From Rutidosis leptorrhynchoides (lineage: Eukaryota; Streptophyta; Magnoliopsida; Asterales; Asteraceae), in contig NC_092342.1 of assembly GCF_046630445.1 (NCBI RefSeq), positions 79,348,001-79,412,000 on the forward strand: DNA of 64,000 nucleotides, written 5' to 3'. A program made the translations under genes and the position numbers. This document shows, one piece after another, positions 35,353 to 46,252 of the stretch (position 1 is the first letter of the stretch; each line of letters begins with the position of its first letter). The notes below the pieces were generated by a model. It made no database searches and had not been told where the DNA came from. It saw only the letters and a list, made by a program, of their open reading frames with translations.

Positions 35353-35967
35353 TTATTCCGACTCGCTCGTTTCTTCTTGTTCAGTTTTGGTTCGTTTTGC
35401 CAAGTTTCTAGGGATATATGATGTTCCCCTAATACGAGCCGTCGTTGTCCACATTGGTTTAGAAAAACCTGGTGGTTTAGAGGTTCCCGGGTCATTGTTA
35501 CAACTTAAGGACTTCGGGGGTTGACGATACATATAAAGTTCATCGGGGTTGGAATTAGATTTCTCTATTTTTATGCCCTTTCCCTTATTATTTTCTTTTG
35601 CCTTTTTAAATTCAGTTGGGGTAATTTCTATAACATCATCGGAATTCTCGTCAGAATCCAATTCATCGGAGAATTGGTAATCCTCCCAATATTTTGCTTC
35701 CTTAGCAGAAACACCATTGACCATAATTAACCTTGGTCGGTTGGTTGAGGATTTTCTTTTACTTAACCGTTTTATTATTTCCCCCACCGGTTCTATTTCT
35801 TCTTCCGGTTCCGATTCTTCTTCCGGTTCCGATTCTTCTTCCGGTTCCGACTCTTCTTCCGGTTCCTCTTCGGGAACTTGTGAATCAGTCCACGAATCAT
35901 TCCAATTTACATTTGACTCTTCATTATTATTAGGTGAGTCAATGGGACTTGTTCTAGAGGTAGACAT
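35353..35967 (-). CDS. Tek-D acidic leader protein
   Basis: An intact 204-residue ORF between the PBS and F-box ORF. It starts MSTSRTSPIDSPNNNEE and is followed by at least three EPEEES-type acidic repeats (residues about 31-57). Then come a basic KRLSKRKSSTNRPR segment, a second acidic patch (SDELDSDENSDD), a Lys-rich part (KENNKGKGIKIEK) and a Ser/Glu end. No transmembrane segment, zinc finger or known domain is seen. The number of acidic repeats differs from Tek-C, as expected for a short tandem repeat. The function is unknown. It is the sense-strand equivalent of the leader ORFs of Tek-A and Tek-B by position, not by obvious sequence. Confidence 0.75.
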   Translation of the reverse strand: MSTSRTSPIDSPNNNEESNVNWNDSWTDSQVPEEEPEEESEPEEESEPEEESEPEEEIEPVGEIIKRLSKRKSSTNRPRLIMVNGVSAKEAKYWEDYQFSDELDSDENSDDVIEITPTEFKKAKENNKGKGIKIEKSNSNPDELYMYRQPPKSLSCNNDPGTSKPPGFSKPMWTTTARIRGTSYIPRNLAKRTKTEQEETSESE

Positions 35968-36092
35968 CTATCACATAATATCAAACACGTTAAGAGATTA
36001 ATATATCACATAATATTCATATGTTAAAAATATATAGTTTCCAACAAAAATGTTTAGCAATCATTTTTAAAGAAAACACGGTCGAAGTCCAG

Positions 36093-36098
36093 ACTCAC
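36093..36098 (-). promoter_or_regulatory. Candidate 5' splice site in Tek-D leader
   Basis: GTGAGT on the minus strand, 65 bases after the PBS, at the position of GTAAGT in Tek-C unit 1. Both fit the plant donor consensus. Use is inferred. Confidence 0.35.
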
Positions 36099-36162
36099 TA
36101 ATGCATCCTAACAAACTCGATAAGACACACTAATGCAAATTTTCTGGTTCTCTAAGACCAAC

Positions 36163-36174
36163 GCTCGAATACCA
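36163..36174 (-). other. Tek-D primer-binding site with two mismatches
   Basis: The minus strand reads TGGTATTCGAGC where all other elements here have TGGTATCAGAGC. Two central bases no longer pair with initiator tRNA-Met. Because the LTRs are nearly identical, the change may postdate insertion or come from copying a variant tRNA primer. Confidence 0.85.
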
Positions 36175-36176
36175 AC

Positions 36177-39100
36177 TGAAATGTCCCGTTCTTATTGATT
36201 AAAAACGTTCCATATTAATTGATTTCGTTGCGAGGTTTTGACCTCTATATGAGACGTTTTTCAAAGACTGCATTCATTTTTAAAACAAACCATAACCTTT
36301 ATTTCATAAATAAAGGTTTAAAAAGCTTTACGTAGATTATCAAATAATGATAATCTAAAATACACACGACCATTACATAATGGTTTACAATACAAATATG
36401 TTACATCGAAATCAGTTTCTTGAATGCAGTTTTTACACAATATCATACAAACATGGACTCCAAATCTTGTCCTTATTTTAGTATGCAACAGCGGAAGCTC
36501 TTAATATTCACCTGAGAATAAACATGCTTTAAACGTCAACAAAAATGTTGGTGAGTTATAGGTTTAACCTATATATATCAAATCGTAACAATAGACCACA
36601 AGATTTCATATTTCAATACACATCCCATACATAGAGATAAAAATCATTCATATGGTGAACACCTGGTAACCGACATTAACAAGATGCATATATATAAGAA
36701 TATCCCCATCATTCCGGGACACCCTTCGGATATGATATAAATTTCGAAGTACTAAAGCATCCGGTACTTTGGATGGGGTTTGTTAGGCCCAATAGATCTA
36801 TCTTTAGGATTCGCGTCAATTAGGGTGTCTGTTCCCTAATTCTTAGATTACCATACTTAATAAAAAGGGGCATATTCGATTTCGATAATTCAACCATAGA
36901 ATGTAGTTTCACGTACTTGTGCCTATTTTGTAAATCATTTATAAAACCAGCATGTATTCTCATCCCAAAAATATTAGATTTTAAAAGTGGGACTATAACT
37001 CACTTTCACAGATTTTTACTTCGTCGGGAAGTAAGACTTGGTCACTGGTTGATTCACGAACCTATAACAATATATACATATATATCAAAGTATGTTTAAA
37101 ATATATTTACAACACTTTTAATATATTTTGATGTTTTAAGTTTATTAAGTCAGCTGTCCTCGTTAGTAACCTACAACTAGTTGTCCACAGTTAGATGTAC
37201 AGAAATAAATCGATAAATATTATCTTGAATCAATCCACGACCCAGTGTATATGTATCTCAGTATTGATCACAACTCAAACTATATATATTTTGGAATCAA
37301 CCTCAACCCTGTATAGCTAACTCCAACATTCACATATAGAGTGTCTATGGTTGTTCCGAAATATATATAGATGTGTCAACATGATAGGTCGAAACATTGT
37401 ATACTTGTCTATGGTATCTCAAGATTACATAATATACAATACAAGTTGATTAAGTTATGGTTGGAATAGATTTGTTACCAATTTTCACGTAGCTAAAATG
37501 AAAAAAATTATCCAATCTTGTTTTACCCATAACTTCTTCATTTTAAATTCGTTTTGAGTGAATCAAATTGCTATGGTTTCATATTGAACTCTATTTTATG
37601 AATCTAAACAGTAAAAGTATAGGTTTATAGTCGGAAAAATAAGTTACAAGTCATTTTTGTAAAGGTAGTCATTTCAGTCGAAAGAACGACGTCTAGATGA
37701 CCATTTTAGAAAACATACTTCCACTTTGAGTTTAACCATAATTTTTGGATATAGTTTCATGTTCATAATAAAAATCATTTTCTCAGAATAACAACTTTTA
37801 AATCAAAGTTTATCATAGTTTTTAATTAACTAACCCAAAACAGCCCGCGGTGTTACTACGACGGCGTAAATCCGGTTTTACGGTGTTTTTTGTGTTTCCA
37901 GGTTTTAAATCATTAAGTTAGCATATCATATAGATATAGAACATGTGTGTAGTTAATTTTAAAAGTCAAGTTAGAAGGATTAACTTTTGTTTGCGAACAA
38001 GTTTAGAATTAACTAAACTATGTTCTAGTGATTACGAATTTAAACCTTCGAATAAGATAGTTTTATATATATGAATCGAATGATGTTATGAACATAATTA
38101 CTACCTCAAGTTTAGTAGGTAAACCTACTAGAAGTGACAAGAAATGATCTAGCTTCAAAGGATCTTGGATGGCTTGAAAGTTCTTGAAGTAGGATCATGA
38201 CACAAAAACAAGTTCAAGTAAGATTTTTACTCGAATTAAGATAGTTTATAGTTATAGAAATTGAATCAAAGTTTGAATATGAATATTACCTTGAATAAGA
38301 AAGATAACCTACTGTATATAACAAAGGTTTCTTGATCTTAGATGATTACTTGCAATAGATTAGAAAGCTTGGAAGTAAATTAGTAAACTTGAAGGAATTT
38401 TTGAAGTGTTCTTGAAGTGTTCTTCCTATGATGATTATAGCTTGATTCTTGAAGTGATTTTTGATGAAGATGATGATTAACTACTGGAAAAATACGTTCA
38501 TAATAGTGTGTGTGTGTTGAGAGAGAATTAGAAAGAGAATTGGAAGTGAAATGGAGTGAATGATGAGTGGTAATTGGTGAGTGGTGAGTGGGGTTAAAAG
38601 GAGTTCTAGTTAGTTGACTAGCTCATGGTAGAAGTTAAAATTGATTATTCATACATGACATAATCAAGAGTGGAATCCCATGCTAGTTCCTATTGGTATA
38701 TACTCATAGTAAGTACGTTTTGAATCTGTGTATAATACGGGTAAGAATACGACTAGAATTCTTGATGAAAGAAAAGAATGGAAAAGTAACTGCAACCATT
38801 TTCGTTAAGTATGAGTGTTTTGATATATGTATTGAAGTATTCCAAAAGTATTTTAATACATCTAAATACACTACATGTATATACATTTTAACTGAGTCGT
38901 TAAGTCATCGTTAGTCGTTACATGTAAGTGTTGTTTTGAAACCTTTAAGTTAACGATCTCAATTAATGTTGTTAACCCATTGTTTATTATATCTAATGAG
39001 ATGTTAAATTATTATATTATCATGATATTATGATATATTAATATATCTTAATATGATATATATACATTTAAATGTCGTTACAACGATAATCGTTACATAT

Positions 39101-39420
39101 ATGTCTCGTTTCGAAATCCTTAAGTTAGTAGTCTTGTTTATATGTATATAACTCATTGTTAATATACTTATGGAGATACTTACTTATCATAATCTCATGT
39201 TAACCATATGTATATCCATATATATATCGTCATATCGTTTTTACAAGTTTTAACGTTCGTGAATCGCCGGTCAACTTGGGTGGTCAATTGTCTATATGAA
39301 ACATATTTCAATTAATCAAGTCTTAACAAGTTTGATTGCTTAACATGTTGGAAACATTTAATCATGTAAATATCAATCTCAATTAATATATATAAACATG
39401 GAAAAGTTCGGGTCACTACA
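36177..39420 (-). repeat. Tek-D 5' LTR
   Basis: A 3244-bp LTR ending in TGTAGTGACCC on the minus strand and immediately followed by the GTGCA target copy at 39421-39425. It is the promoter-bearing copy for this element. Confidence 0.95.
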
Positions 39421-39610
39421 GTGCAGGTCTCCGATTTGTTGGAATGAAGTGGGGGATAGACAGATTACGGGTCCGGAGATAATACAAGAAACTGCCGAGA
39501 AAATCATCCAAATTCAACAAAGATTGAAAACTGCCCAGAGTCGACAAAAGAGCTACGCGAACAGTAAAAGAAAAGATATAGAGTTTAAAATTGGAGAAAT
39601 GGTCATGCTT
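39421..39610 (+). pseudogene. Tek-C unit 2 integrase, continued fragment
   Basis: After the GTGCA duplication the frame resumes with [18 protein letters not shown] and ends at EIGEMVML, where Tek-E begins. It corresponds to 19611-19798 of unit 1. The rest of unit 2 (GPY/F, chromodomain, PPT and first 2.4 kb of its 3' LTR) is missing. Confidence 0.92.
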
Positions 39611-42526
39611 TGTGACGACCCAGAAATTTTTGACCAAATTTAAACCTAATCTTTATATGTTTCCGACACGATAAGCAGAATTTGTAATGTTGAATCTCAA
39701 AAAGTTTGGAACTACATTCATGTAATCAATTACCCTTTGACCGTGTTCGACGATTCACGAACAATTATGTGTATATAGATATGTATATATAATATATAAT
39801 AACTGAAAACATTAACAAAGTATTTGATATATATGATACTTTACATGAACGTATTTGTTTCGATATATTTATCGACAGAATTAAGAGATAATATCAAATG
39901 ATTGAATTATCAGATACATTATGATATGATTACGGGCCAATGTTATGAGGTCCACTGTGATTTAAGAAATCTATTCTTTTTGACAATATTCGGAAAATGG
40001 TAAAGTGATCTATAAGTAAGAACGTAGAGTGTAAATAACTTAGATGTTGGATATCGACAAGTTAAGTAACTCGACATTTTTCATTAAGATGATTTCATAC
40101 GTTTATTAAACCTTTGGAATTTATCCCATGCTTCACCAACAGACTGTAATTTAAAAACTTGAAACCTATTATGAATATATATATAATTCTACTTTTCTAA
40201 AATGTTTTATGATATAACGATTTAAATTAATATTAAATATATTTATACGCGTATTATACGTACATAGTTTTATACTTTTACTATACTTTAACTTTACCTT
40301 TACTTTACTTTTACTTTACTTTTACTTTACTTTAACTTTAATAATTCACTTTAATAATTCATACTTTAATAATTCACTTTAATAATTCATACTTTAATAA
40401 TTCACTTTAATAATTCATACTTTAATAATTCACTTTAATAATTCATACTTTAATAATTCACTTTAATAATTCATACTTTAATAATTCACTTTAATAATTC
40501 ATACTTTAATAATTCACTTTAATAATTCAAAAATCTATTATAAATAGAATTCAATAGATTTTATTATTTCATAGAAATTTAAAAATATATTTCTCTAAAC
40601 TCTCTCAATCAAATTACATATATATATTTACTTAGTATTATTTCAAGATATTATTAGTATACATAAAATACTACGATGGAGTTATATTCAGACGATTTCA
40701 AAATAAGTTTTCAAACGGGATAGAGCTAAGGAAATTATGGGTTATAGCTATGGAGGTTATGGGTATTGTTCGAGGGTATTACTCGTGAGGTCAACCTAAC
40801 GTTTATCATTTTCATTGCATCTACGTACTTTCCTGCAATATTGAATCACAATATTGATACGTGAGCATTCATATCTTATCTTTTATATATTAATAGTGTA
40901 TCCCTGACTAGTGCTCGAGTATATATGATTATGCATGTTTGTATGCTTAGTTTCATCGTTAAATAGTTTATGATAAATCACGAATTTGATACATATGCTA
41001 CTGAGATAAGGTATATGATATGCATGTCGTTGAAAAGCTAAAGAAAAATTAATAACTTTTCATTTAGAAATCGTGTGGGTTCGATGAACGGATTAAAAGA
41101 TATGGTCAACTGAATTATTATTAATTTTAATATTATTATTAAAACGATTATTATAATTGTTATCAGTTGATGTTATTACTAAAATTATCTTTATTACTAA
41201 AAATTAATATTTTTATTGAAACTATCATTTTATTATCTTTATCATTATTATTATTATCAATATTATTTAATCAAATAAATATGCGTACAAAGATATTTTT
41301 ACCACACGTAATATAATTACATTAATAATACATACCATTATATTTTTATGATATTAAGTGAATTTTATAAATTTTATTACTTGAGATATATAAAAGTATA
41401 TTTTTATCATATATAAATTTAAATATAAATTTTTATTTATTAATAAATGACTGGTATTATTTAGTATAATAAGATCTGATAAATATATTTAAATATATAA
41501 AACGACTATATATAAGTTATATAATAAACATGTATAGATTTTGGAAGTCATTTTGGATCAAGTTGACTTTTGCATGTCGGTCTCGAGCATTAGGATTGTG
41601 ATACACTACGACTTGACCTAAATTGTTAGACAGATATTGACCAACATATAAATATATATACTTAATATAGGTTCGTGAATCCGAGGCCAACCTTGCACTT
41701 GTTAAATGACATTATATGTATTTTTACTATGAAATACAGTATGGTGAGTTTCATTTGCTCCCTTTTTATTTGCTTTTGCAATATATTTTTGGGCTGAGAA
41801 TACATGCGATGTTTTATAAATGTTTTATGAAATAGGCACAAGTACTAAAACTAATTCTACGTGGGTTTAAACCAGAAATATACCCTTAGCTTGGTAACAT
41901 TAAACTACTTGTCTATGTACGGTAGGCGCGAATCTTAAAGATAGATCTATTGGGCCTGACAAACCCCATCCTGACTATGGGATGCTTTAGTACTTCGAGG
42001 TTATTTTAAACACACCTGATCTGGTGTACTTTAGAGGGTAAAACATGAACGTTAAGGCTTGTTACCGGGTGCCTACAACTTATAGAATACTTTTATACAC
42101 TTGCGAGTGTACATATATTTATAAACGGAAATCTTGTGGTCTATTAATATATTGAAATGATTGTTATGATAAACCTATGAACTCACCAACCTTTTGGTTG
42201 ACACTTTAAAGCATGTTTATTCTCAGGTATTAAAGAAATCTTCCGCTGTGCATTAGCTCATTTTAAGGATATTACTTGGAGTCATTCATGGCATATTTTG
42301 AAAGATGTTGCATTCGAGTCGTTGAGTTCCTCAAGATTATTATTAAGTCAATTATAGTTGGATGTATTATGAAATGGTGTGCATACCGTCAATTTTCGTT
42401 GTAAAGAAAGTATGTCTTTTAAAAACGAATGCAATGTTTGTAAAATGTATCATATAGAGGTCAAATACCTCGCGATGTAATCAACTATTGTGAATCGTTT
42501 ATAATGTATATGAACGGGTCCTTTCA
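39611..42526 (+). repeat. Tek-E 5' LTR
   Basis: It begins TGTGACGACCC and ends GGGTCCTTTCA. The first 263 bases match 45998-46252. It contains the LTR blocks shared by all families here (GCGAATCTTAAAGATAGATC near 41930, ACTCACCAAC near 42181, GTTTATTCTCAGG and CTTCCGCTGT at about 42217-42249). It is related to but about 1.4 kb shorter than the Tek-A LTR. Confidence 0.93.
40334..40529 (+). repeat. 28-bp minisatellite in Tek-E LTR
   Basis: About seven copies of a 28-bp unit made of CTTTAATAATTCA plus CTTTAATAATTCATA, nearly without variation. A TTTAC-rich run (about 40270-40333) precedes it. The Tek-A LTR has different simple repeats at the comparable place. Confidence 0.9.
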
Positions 42527-42528
42527 GT

Positions 42529-42540
42529 TGGTATCAGAGC
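42529..42540 (+). other. Tek-E primer-binding site
   Basis: TGGTATCAGAGC, exact tRNA-iMet complement, two bases after the LTR. Confidence 0.92.
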
Positions 42541-42931
42541 GGTGGTCTTAGCGAACCAGGTCTGCATTAGTGTGTCTAACTGATAGTCGTTAGGATGCAT
42601 TAATGAGCCTAGACTTCGACCGTGTCTGCATGTCAAAAGTTTTGTTTATCATTTTTGTCAGAAATTGCCTGCTTATCATTCTTAGTCTAGACACGTCTTA
42701 CTGCATTGATTGCATGAATAGTGTATAGACAAAATTCATATCTTAGCGTATCTGCTAATCCATATCTTAGCGTATCTGTTACTGTAAACTTTGCCTGACA
42801 TATCCCGTAATTTCCTCCGTAATCTACGAAATCTTTTGCGCTATATATATAGATATTCTATGTAATTAGAATACCACCCGATAGCCGAAAAATCATTTCA
42901 TATCGAAAAAATCTTTATTCAATCGAACGAA

Positions 42932-43390
42932 ATGGAATTCATCATTAGTTCAAGTCCCTCGAATTCCGATATGGAATCCCACTCAAGCTCCAAAAGCAGT
43001 GTGACCGGAATGGATCAACCAATTAGCCATCATCTATTATGAATGAATTGGGGATAGGTTCGTAGCCTCCTCAATAATTGGAGACAAGAAGAAGGTGATC
43101 CCTTCCATCCACCACATTGCCCTCTTGGCGATGAACCTGAAACACTTACCGGCGAACCGGTCCGAAACACCATTTTCTCTCTCATTTTCAGAGTATCTCA
43201 TCACGATTATATACTACATCAAATTCTAGATTTTATTTATCCGCTCGTCCGAACCGACAATCACCCCGGTGTAATAGAAGAAGTCAACGAGCTTCGCGCT
43301 CGAGTAGTGGCTTTAGAGAATATGGTGCAAGGGTTACAAACACCAACAAATAACGAAGTATTAATTCATAATTTCAATTTTATTGAATAA
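42932..43390 (+). pseudogene. Tek-E leader ORF (coiled-coil), two stops
   Basis: Homologous to the Tek-A leader ORF (57095-57643): MEFIISSSPSNSDME, VTGMDQPISHHL, EEGDPFHPPHCPLGDEPE and the coiled-coil segment GVIEEVNELRARVVALENM. Two Trp codons have become TGA and TAG (about 43040 and 43055), both G-to-A changes. The Pro/Thr-rich tail of Tek-A is absent; the frame instead runs into NEVLIHNFNFIE before TAA. It is not functional as it stands. Confidence 0.85.
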
Positions 43391-45961
43391 ATACTCCGTA
43401 AAAGTTATGTAATTTCTAAAGTCTTTAGGGATTATTCAGTTCTAGTTTCAACCGTAAATCAAATGAGTTTAATTTAATATTAACTCATTAAATCTATATT
43501 ATATCTGAAGAAATATACACATATATATTTCCATAAAGACTGTAATAAAATTCTTTTGTACAAAATATTAATTGTGAAATTTTTTTAACGGGTAGGTAAT
43601 ACCCGAGAGATATATAAATTCACAATTAATATGTTACATTCTTCGAATCTGATTCAGCAAATCATCCATTATACTCCCTACTTTCACAACAATATACATT
43701 CTTTTATAGAAATCAAAACAACCATACTCATTCAAAATCTAATTACATATTCTGATTTTGAAATCTCAGAATTCGATTCAAGATATAACTGAAATCATCA
43801 CTCTTATATTTCTACATCTTTCAAAACTATACTTTGACTTCAAAACTGTCCTAGAACCTCATTTCTATTCATGAAACTCACAAAAATATTTGTATCATTC
43901 AAAATCTTAGAACATCATATGTATATTAACAATTACAATATGTGTTCAAACACTTCAAAATTATTAAAGACATGCGAGATGATGATCCAACCACACATTA
44001 CCCACTGACATGCACCTGAAAAGCTCTCGAAATCAAAGTTATAGTTTAACACGTATCTGTGTCAGATCCTTTGATATTTATTACCAAATATAATTTTTCA
44101 ATCTCTTTCCAAAATAGACAGTTTTGTCATAGCTTCAACAAATCACCTTCATTTGTTTATACGAATAAACCTTATTATAACAATTACCCCTTCATCATTG
44201 TTACCGGGGAACCTTTCATATCTCGCCACATTAGCAGTAAACTTATCAAAAACTTCATTAACCTTCAACTTAAGCCTCTCCGAAAAGCCACTATACTTAT
44301 TCATTAAAACCCCATCATGTACTCACCTACATCCTGTAACAATAATTATCACACCAACTACTGGGAATTAGCAATCAGTATTTTGAATTTCGCGACAATT
44401 TTACGTCAAAAGTTATATGTATACATATAACGTCTATCTCCTAGACTTACATACTTCGAATGTGAATTTTCTGAAAAACATCCCAAACTATGAACTAGTT
44501 CTCCGAAATTGGAAAAATGCTGATGAAGCAGCAAAAACTGTAAACGACTTTAACAGTCAAAAGTTTGATGATAAAGAATAGTATGGTGGTAAAGCTGAGA
44601 AAAAGAGAAGGTTTGAAACTGGAAAACGGATTGAGCAGACCATGAAGGAGACTGTGAACAAATCACAAAGACTAAACCTGCCTTCAAAGGATCCAAATGA
44701 TTCAGAGTCTACTGAAATAGTTAGCAAACACCTTACTTCTTATTCTAAACCTTCACAGACAAATCTTCTTCATCATCCATCTATGTTAAGAATTCTAAGA
44801 TATTATCGTATCTTTTATTATAAATATCTTCGATATTCCTGAAGATATTTTCACAACTATTCTTATCCAAAATCTTCTATCTATTCGCAATATCTGCGTT
44901 ACAACATAAAAAGAAACTGTGTTAGTTTCTAAATTCTGAAGAAAAAAAATTTCGAATTTAAAATAGGAATGTTTTTGAAGTAGTATTGGGAACTGAAGCA
45001 TGAGTTAGTATAATATAATGACACTTGATCAATGTGATTATATTACAGTAAGTCATACTGAGTTTCTAATGGAACGTGATGATTCACAGAACATACCGTC
45101 ATCATGTACTATTTACACGACTCTTACATTCTACCCAATTTCCAAACATATTAAGAACATATCATCTTGATAGCTCTATATTTTAGGATATTCTGGTAAT
45201 TTGCCAAATCAAGATCGTGCCATTACGATTTTCTTCTTGGAACATTAACTATGTTCATCCAAAAATTCATATCTACAAATTCTGGACCATTATCCGCTTG
45301 ACTTAAGGTCGGGAAGAGAAAACGAAAGCATGAAGCTCCGAAATATAATGGAGAATATAAAGCCCGATAACAACCCCGAAATTACAAACCTTGTATATCA
45401 ATGCGTATAGCAATATAAAGACACGGGAGGATGAAAAACACAATAACCCCAAGGTAATGGTAGAAGAAAATAACTTCCTCCGGTGGTAGATGAAAAAGAA
45501 GAATGACAGATATGAAAGTTAAGAGTATATCAAGAATCAATACTGGATGAAGCATATTAATGAATGCTTTAAAGTATGAATTGGGGAGAAAGACTAGAAG
45601 GTGTGAGCTGTGGAAATAAAGAAACGAAGGAGGTGGATTTATAGTAAAATATCAGACAGAGAAATCGAGACAGATTATCGCATTTAATCAAATAAGATCA
45701 TGATTTCCTTAATCACCGAAGAACCAAATCTTATTGTAAAGATTTTCTTTAAATTCCATGAATTTCGAAAATCAATCATAACTACGTCATCGGTTAAAAC
45801 GAATATACATTTACTCATTTCACTCTCTTGCGATAACTTCACTTATACTCTTCGCGTAATCAAATTGTTTTATCTATATTACTCAATGATGATAAAACTC
45901 TATTTATCAACTCATATTCGTCATGAAAACATTTTTAAAGTTAGCCATGACGACCTCGATC
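43391..45961. other. Tek-E internal non-coding region
   Basis: About 2.6 kb with no gag-pol similarity. It aligns with Tek-A 58400-61028 through much of its length (for example the TTTAACGGGTAGGTAA block, and AAGACTAAACCTGCC near 44667 against AAGGACGAAATCTACC near 59661). Only short open frames occur (44059-44371, 44642-44842, 45700-45993), and they differ between the two elements. It is probably structural or packaging sequence, or decayed gag-pol replacement. Confidence 0.6.
43589..43605 (+). promoter_or_regulatory. Tek-E internal PPT-like hairpin
   Basis: CGGGTA-GGTAA-TACCCG, a 6-bp stem with a 5-base loop, preceded by TTTTTTAA. Its 5' arm plus flank repeat the bases that abut the 3' LTR (45981-45997). 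Confidence 0.5.
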
Positions 45962-45997
45962 AAATTTCGGGACGAAATTTCTTTAACGGGTAGGTAC
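45962..45997 (+). promoter_or_regulatory. Tek-E hairpin and polypurine tract
   Basis: AAATTTCG-GGA-CGAAATTT (45962-45980) followed by CTTTAACGGGTAGGTAC abutting the 3' LTR. Confidence 0.8.
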
Positions 45998-46252
45998 TGT
46001 GACGACCCGGAAATTTCCGACCAAATTTAAACCTAATCTTTATATGTTTCCGACACGATAAGCAGAATTTGTAATGTTGAATCTCAAAAAGTTTGGAACT
46101 ACATTCATGTAATCAATTACCCTTTGACCGTGTTCGACGATTCACGAACAATTATGTGTATATAGATATGTATATATAATATATAATAACTGAAAACATT
46201 AACAAAGTATTTGATATATATGATACTTTACATGAACGTATTTGTTTCGATA
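45998..46252 (+). repeat. Tek-E 3' LTR, truncated
   Basis: The first 255 bp of the LTR, nearly identical to the start of 39611-42526. It ends at TTTCGATA, where Tek-C LTR sequence (TAACTGTGG) takes over with a 2-base overlap (TA). Confidence 0.9.

Larger units (their letters stand above)
26330..39420 (-). mobile_element. Tek-D: near-intact Tekay element with F-box cargo
   Basis: A 13,091-bp element with LTRs at 26330-29577 and 36177-39420 and a perfect 5-bp duplication GTGCA (26325-26329 and 39421-39425). On the minus strand the order is 5' LTR, PBS, acidic leader ORF (204 aa), F-box ORF (227 aa), hairpin, gag-pol (1537 codons), PPT, 3' LTR. All three ORFs are open. The LTRs differ by only a handful of bases in the first 700 bp compared by eye, so insertion was recent. 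It is the best autonomous candidate in the window; caveats are two PBS mismatches and one damaged zinc knuckle. Confidence 0.95.
39611..46252 (+). mobile_element. Tek-E: non-autonomous relative of Tek-A, 3' truncated
   Basis: It starts TGTGACGACCC at 39611 in the Tek-C integrase. 5' LTR 39611-42526 (2916 bp), PBS 42529-42540, broken leader ORF, about 2.6 kb of non-coding DNA homologous to Tek-A, PPT, then only the first 255 bp of the 3' LTR (45998-46252). The sequence then switches to the middle of the Tek-C LTR, so a deletion removed the rest of the Tek-E LTR, its right target copy and adjoining Tek-C DNA. There is no gag-pol. Confidence 0.88.

Noticed and set aside
29850..36180. Possible endogenous pararetrovirus because of the acidic ORF and extra genes
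   Set aside because: Long LTRs, tRNA-iMet PBS, integrase with D-35-E and a 5-bp target duplication show an LTR retrotransposon.
40259..40530. CRISPR-like direct repeats
   Set aside because: Contiguous repeats without spacers inside a plant LTR; it is a minisatellite.
44059..44371. Small frames in the Tek-E internal region as extra genes
   Set aside because: The aligned Tek-A region does not keep these frames open, and no motif is seen.
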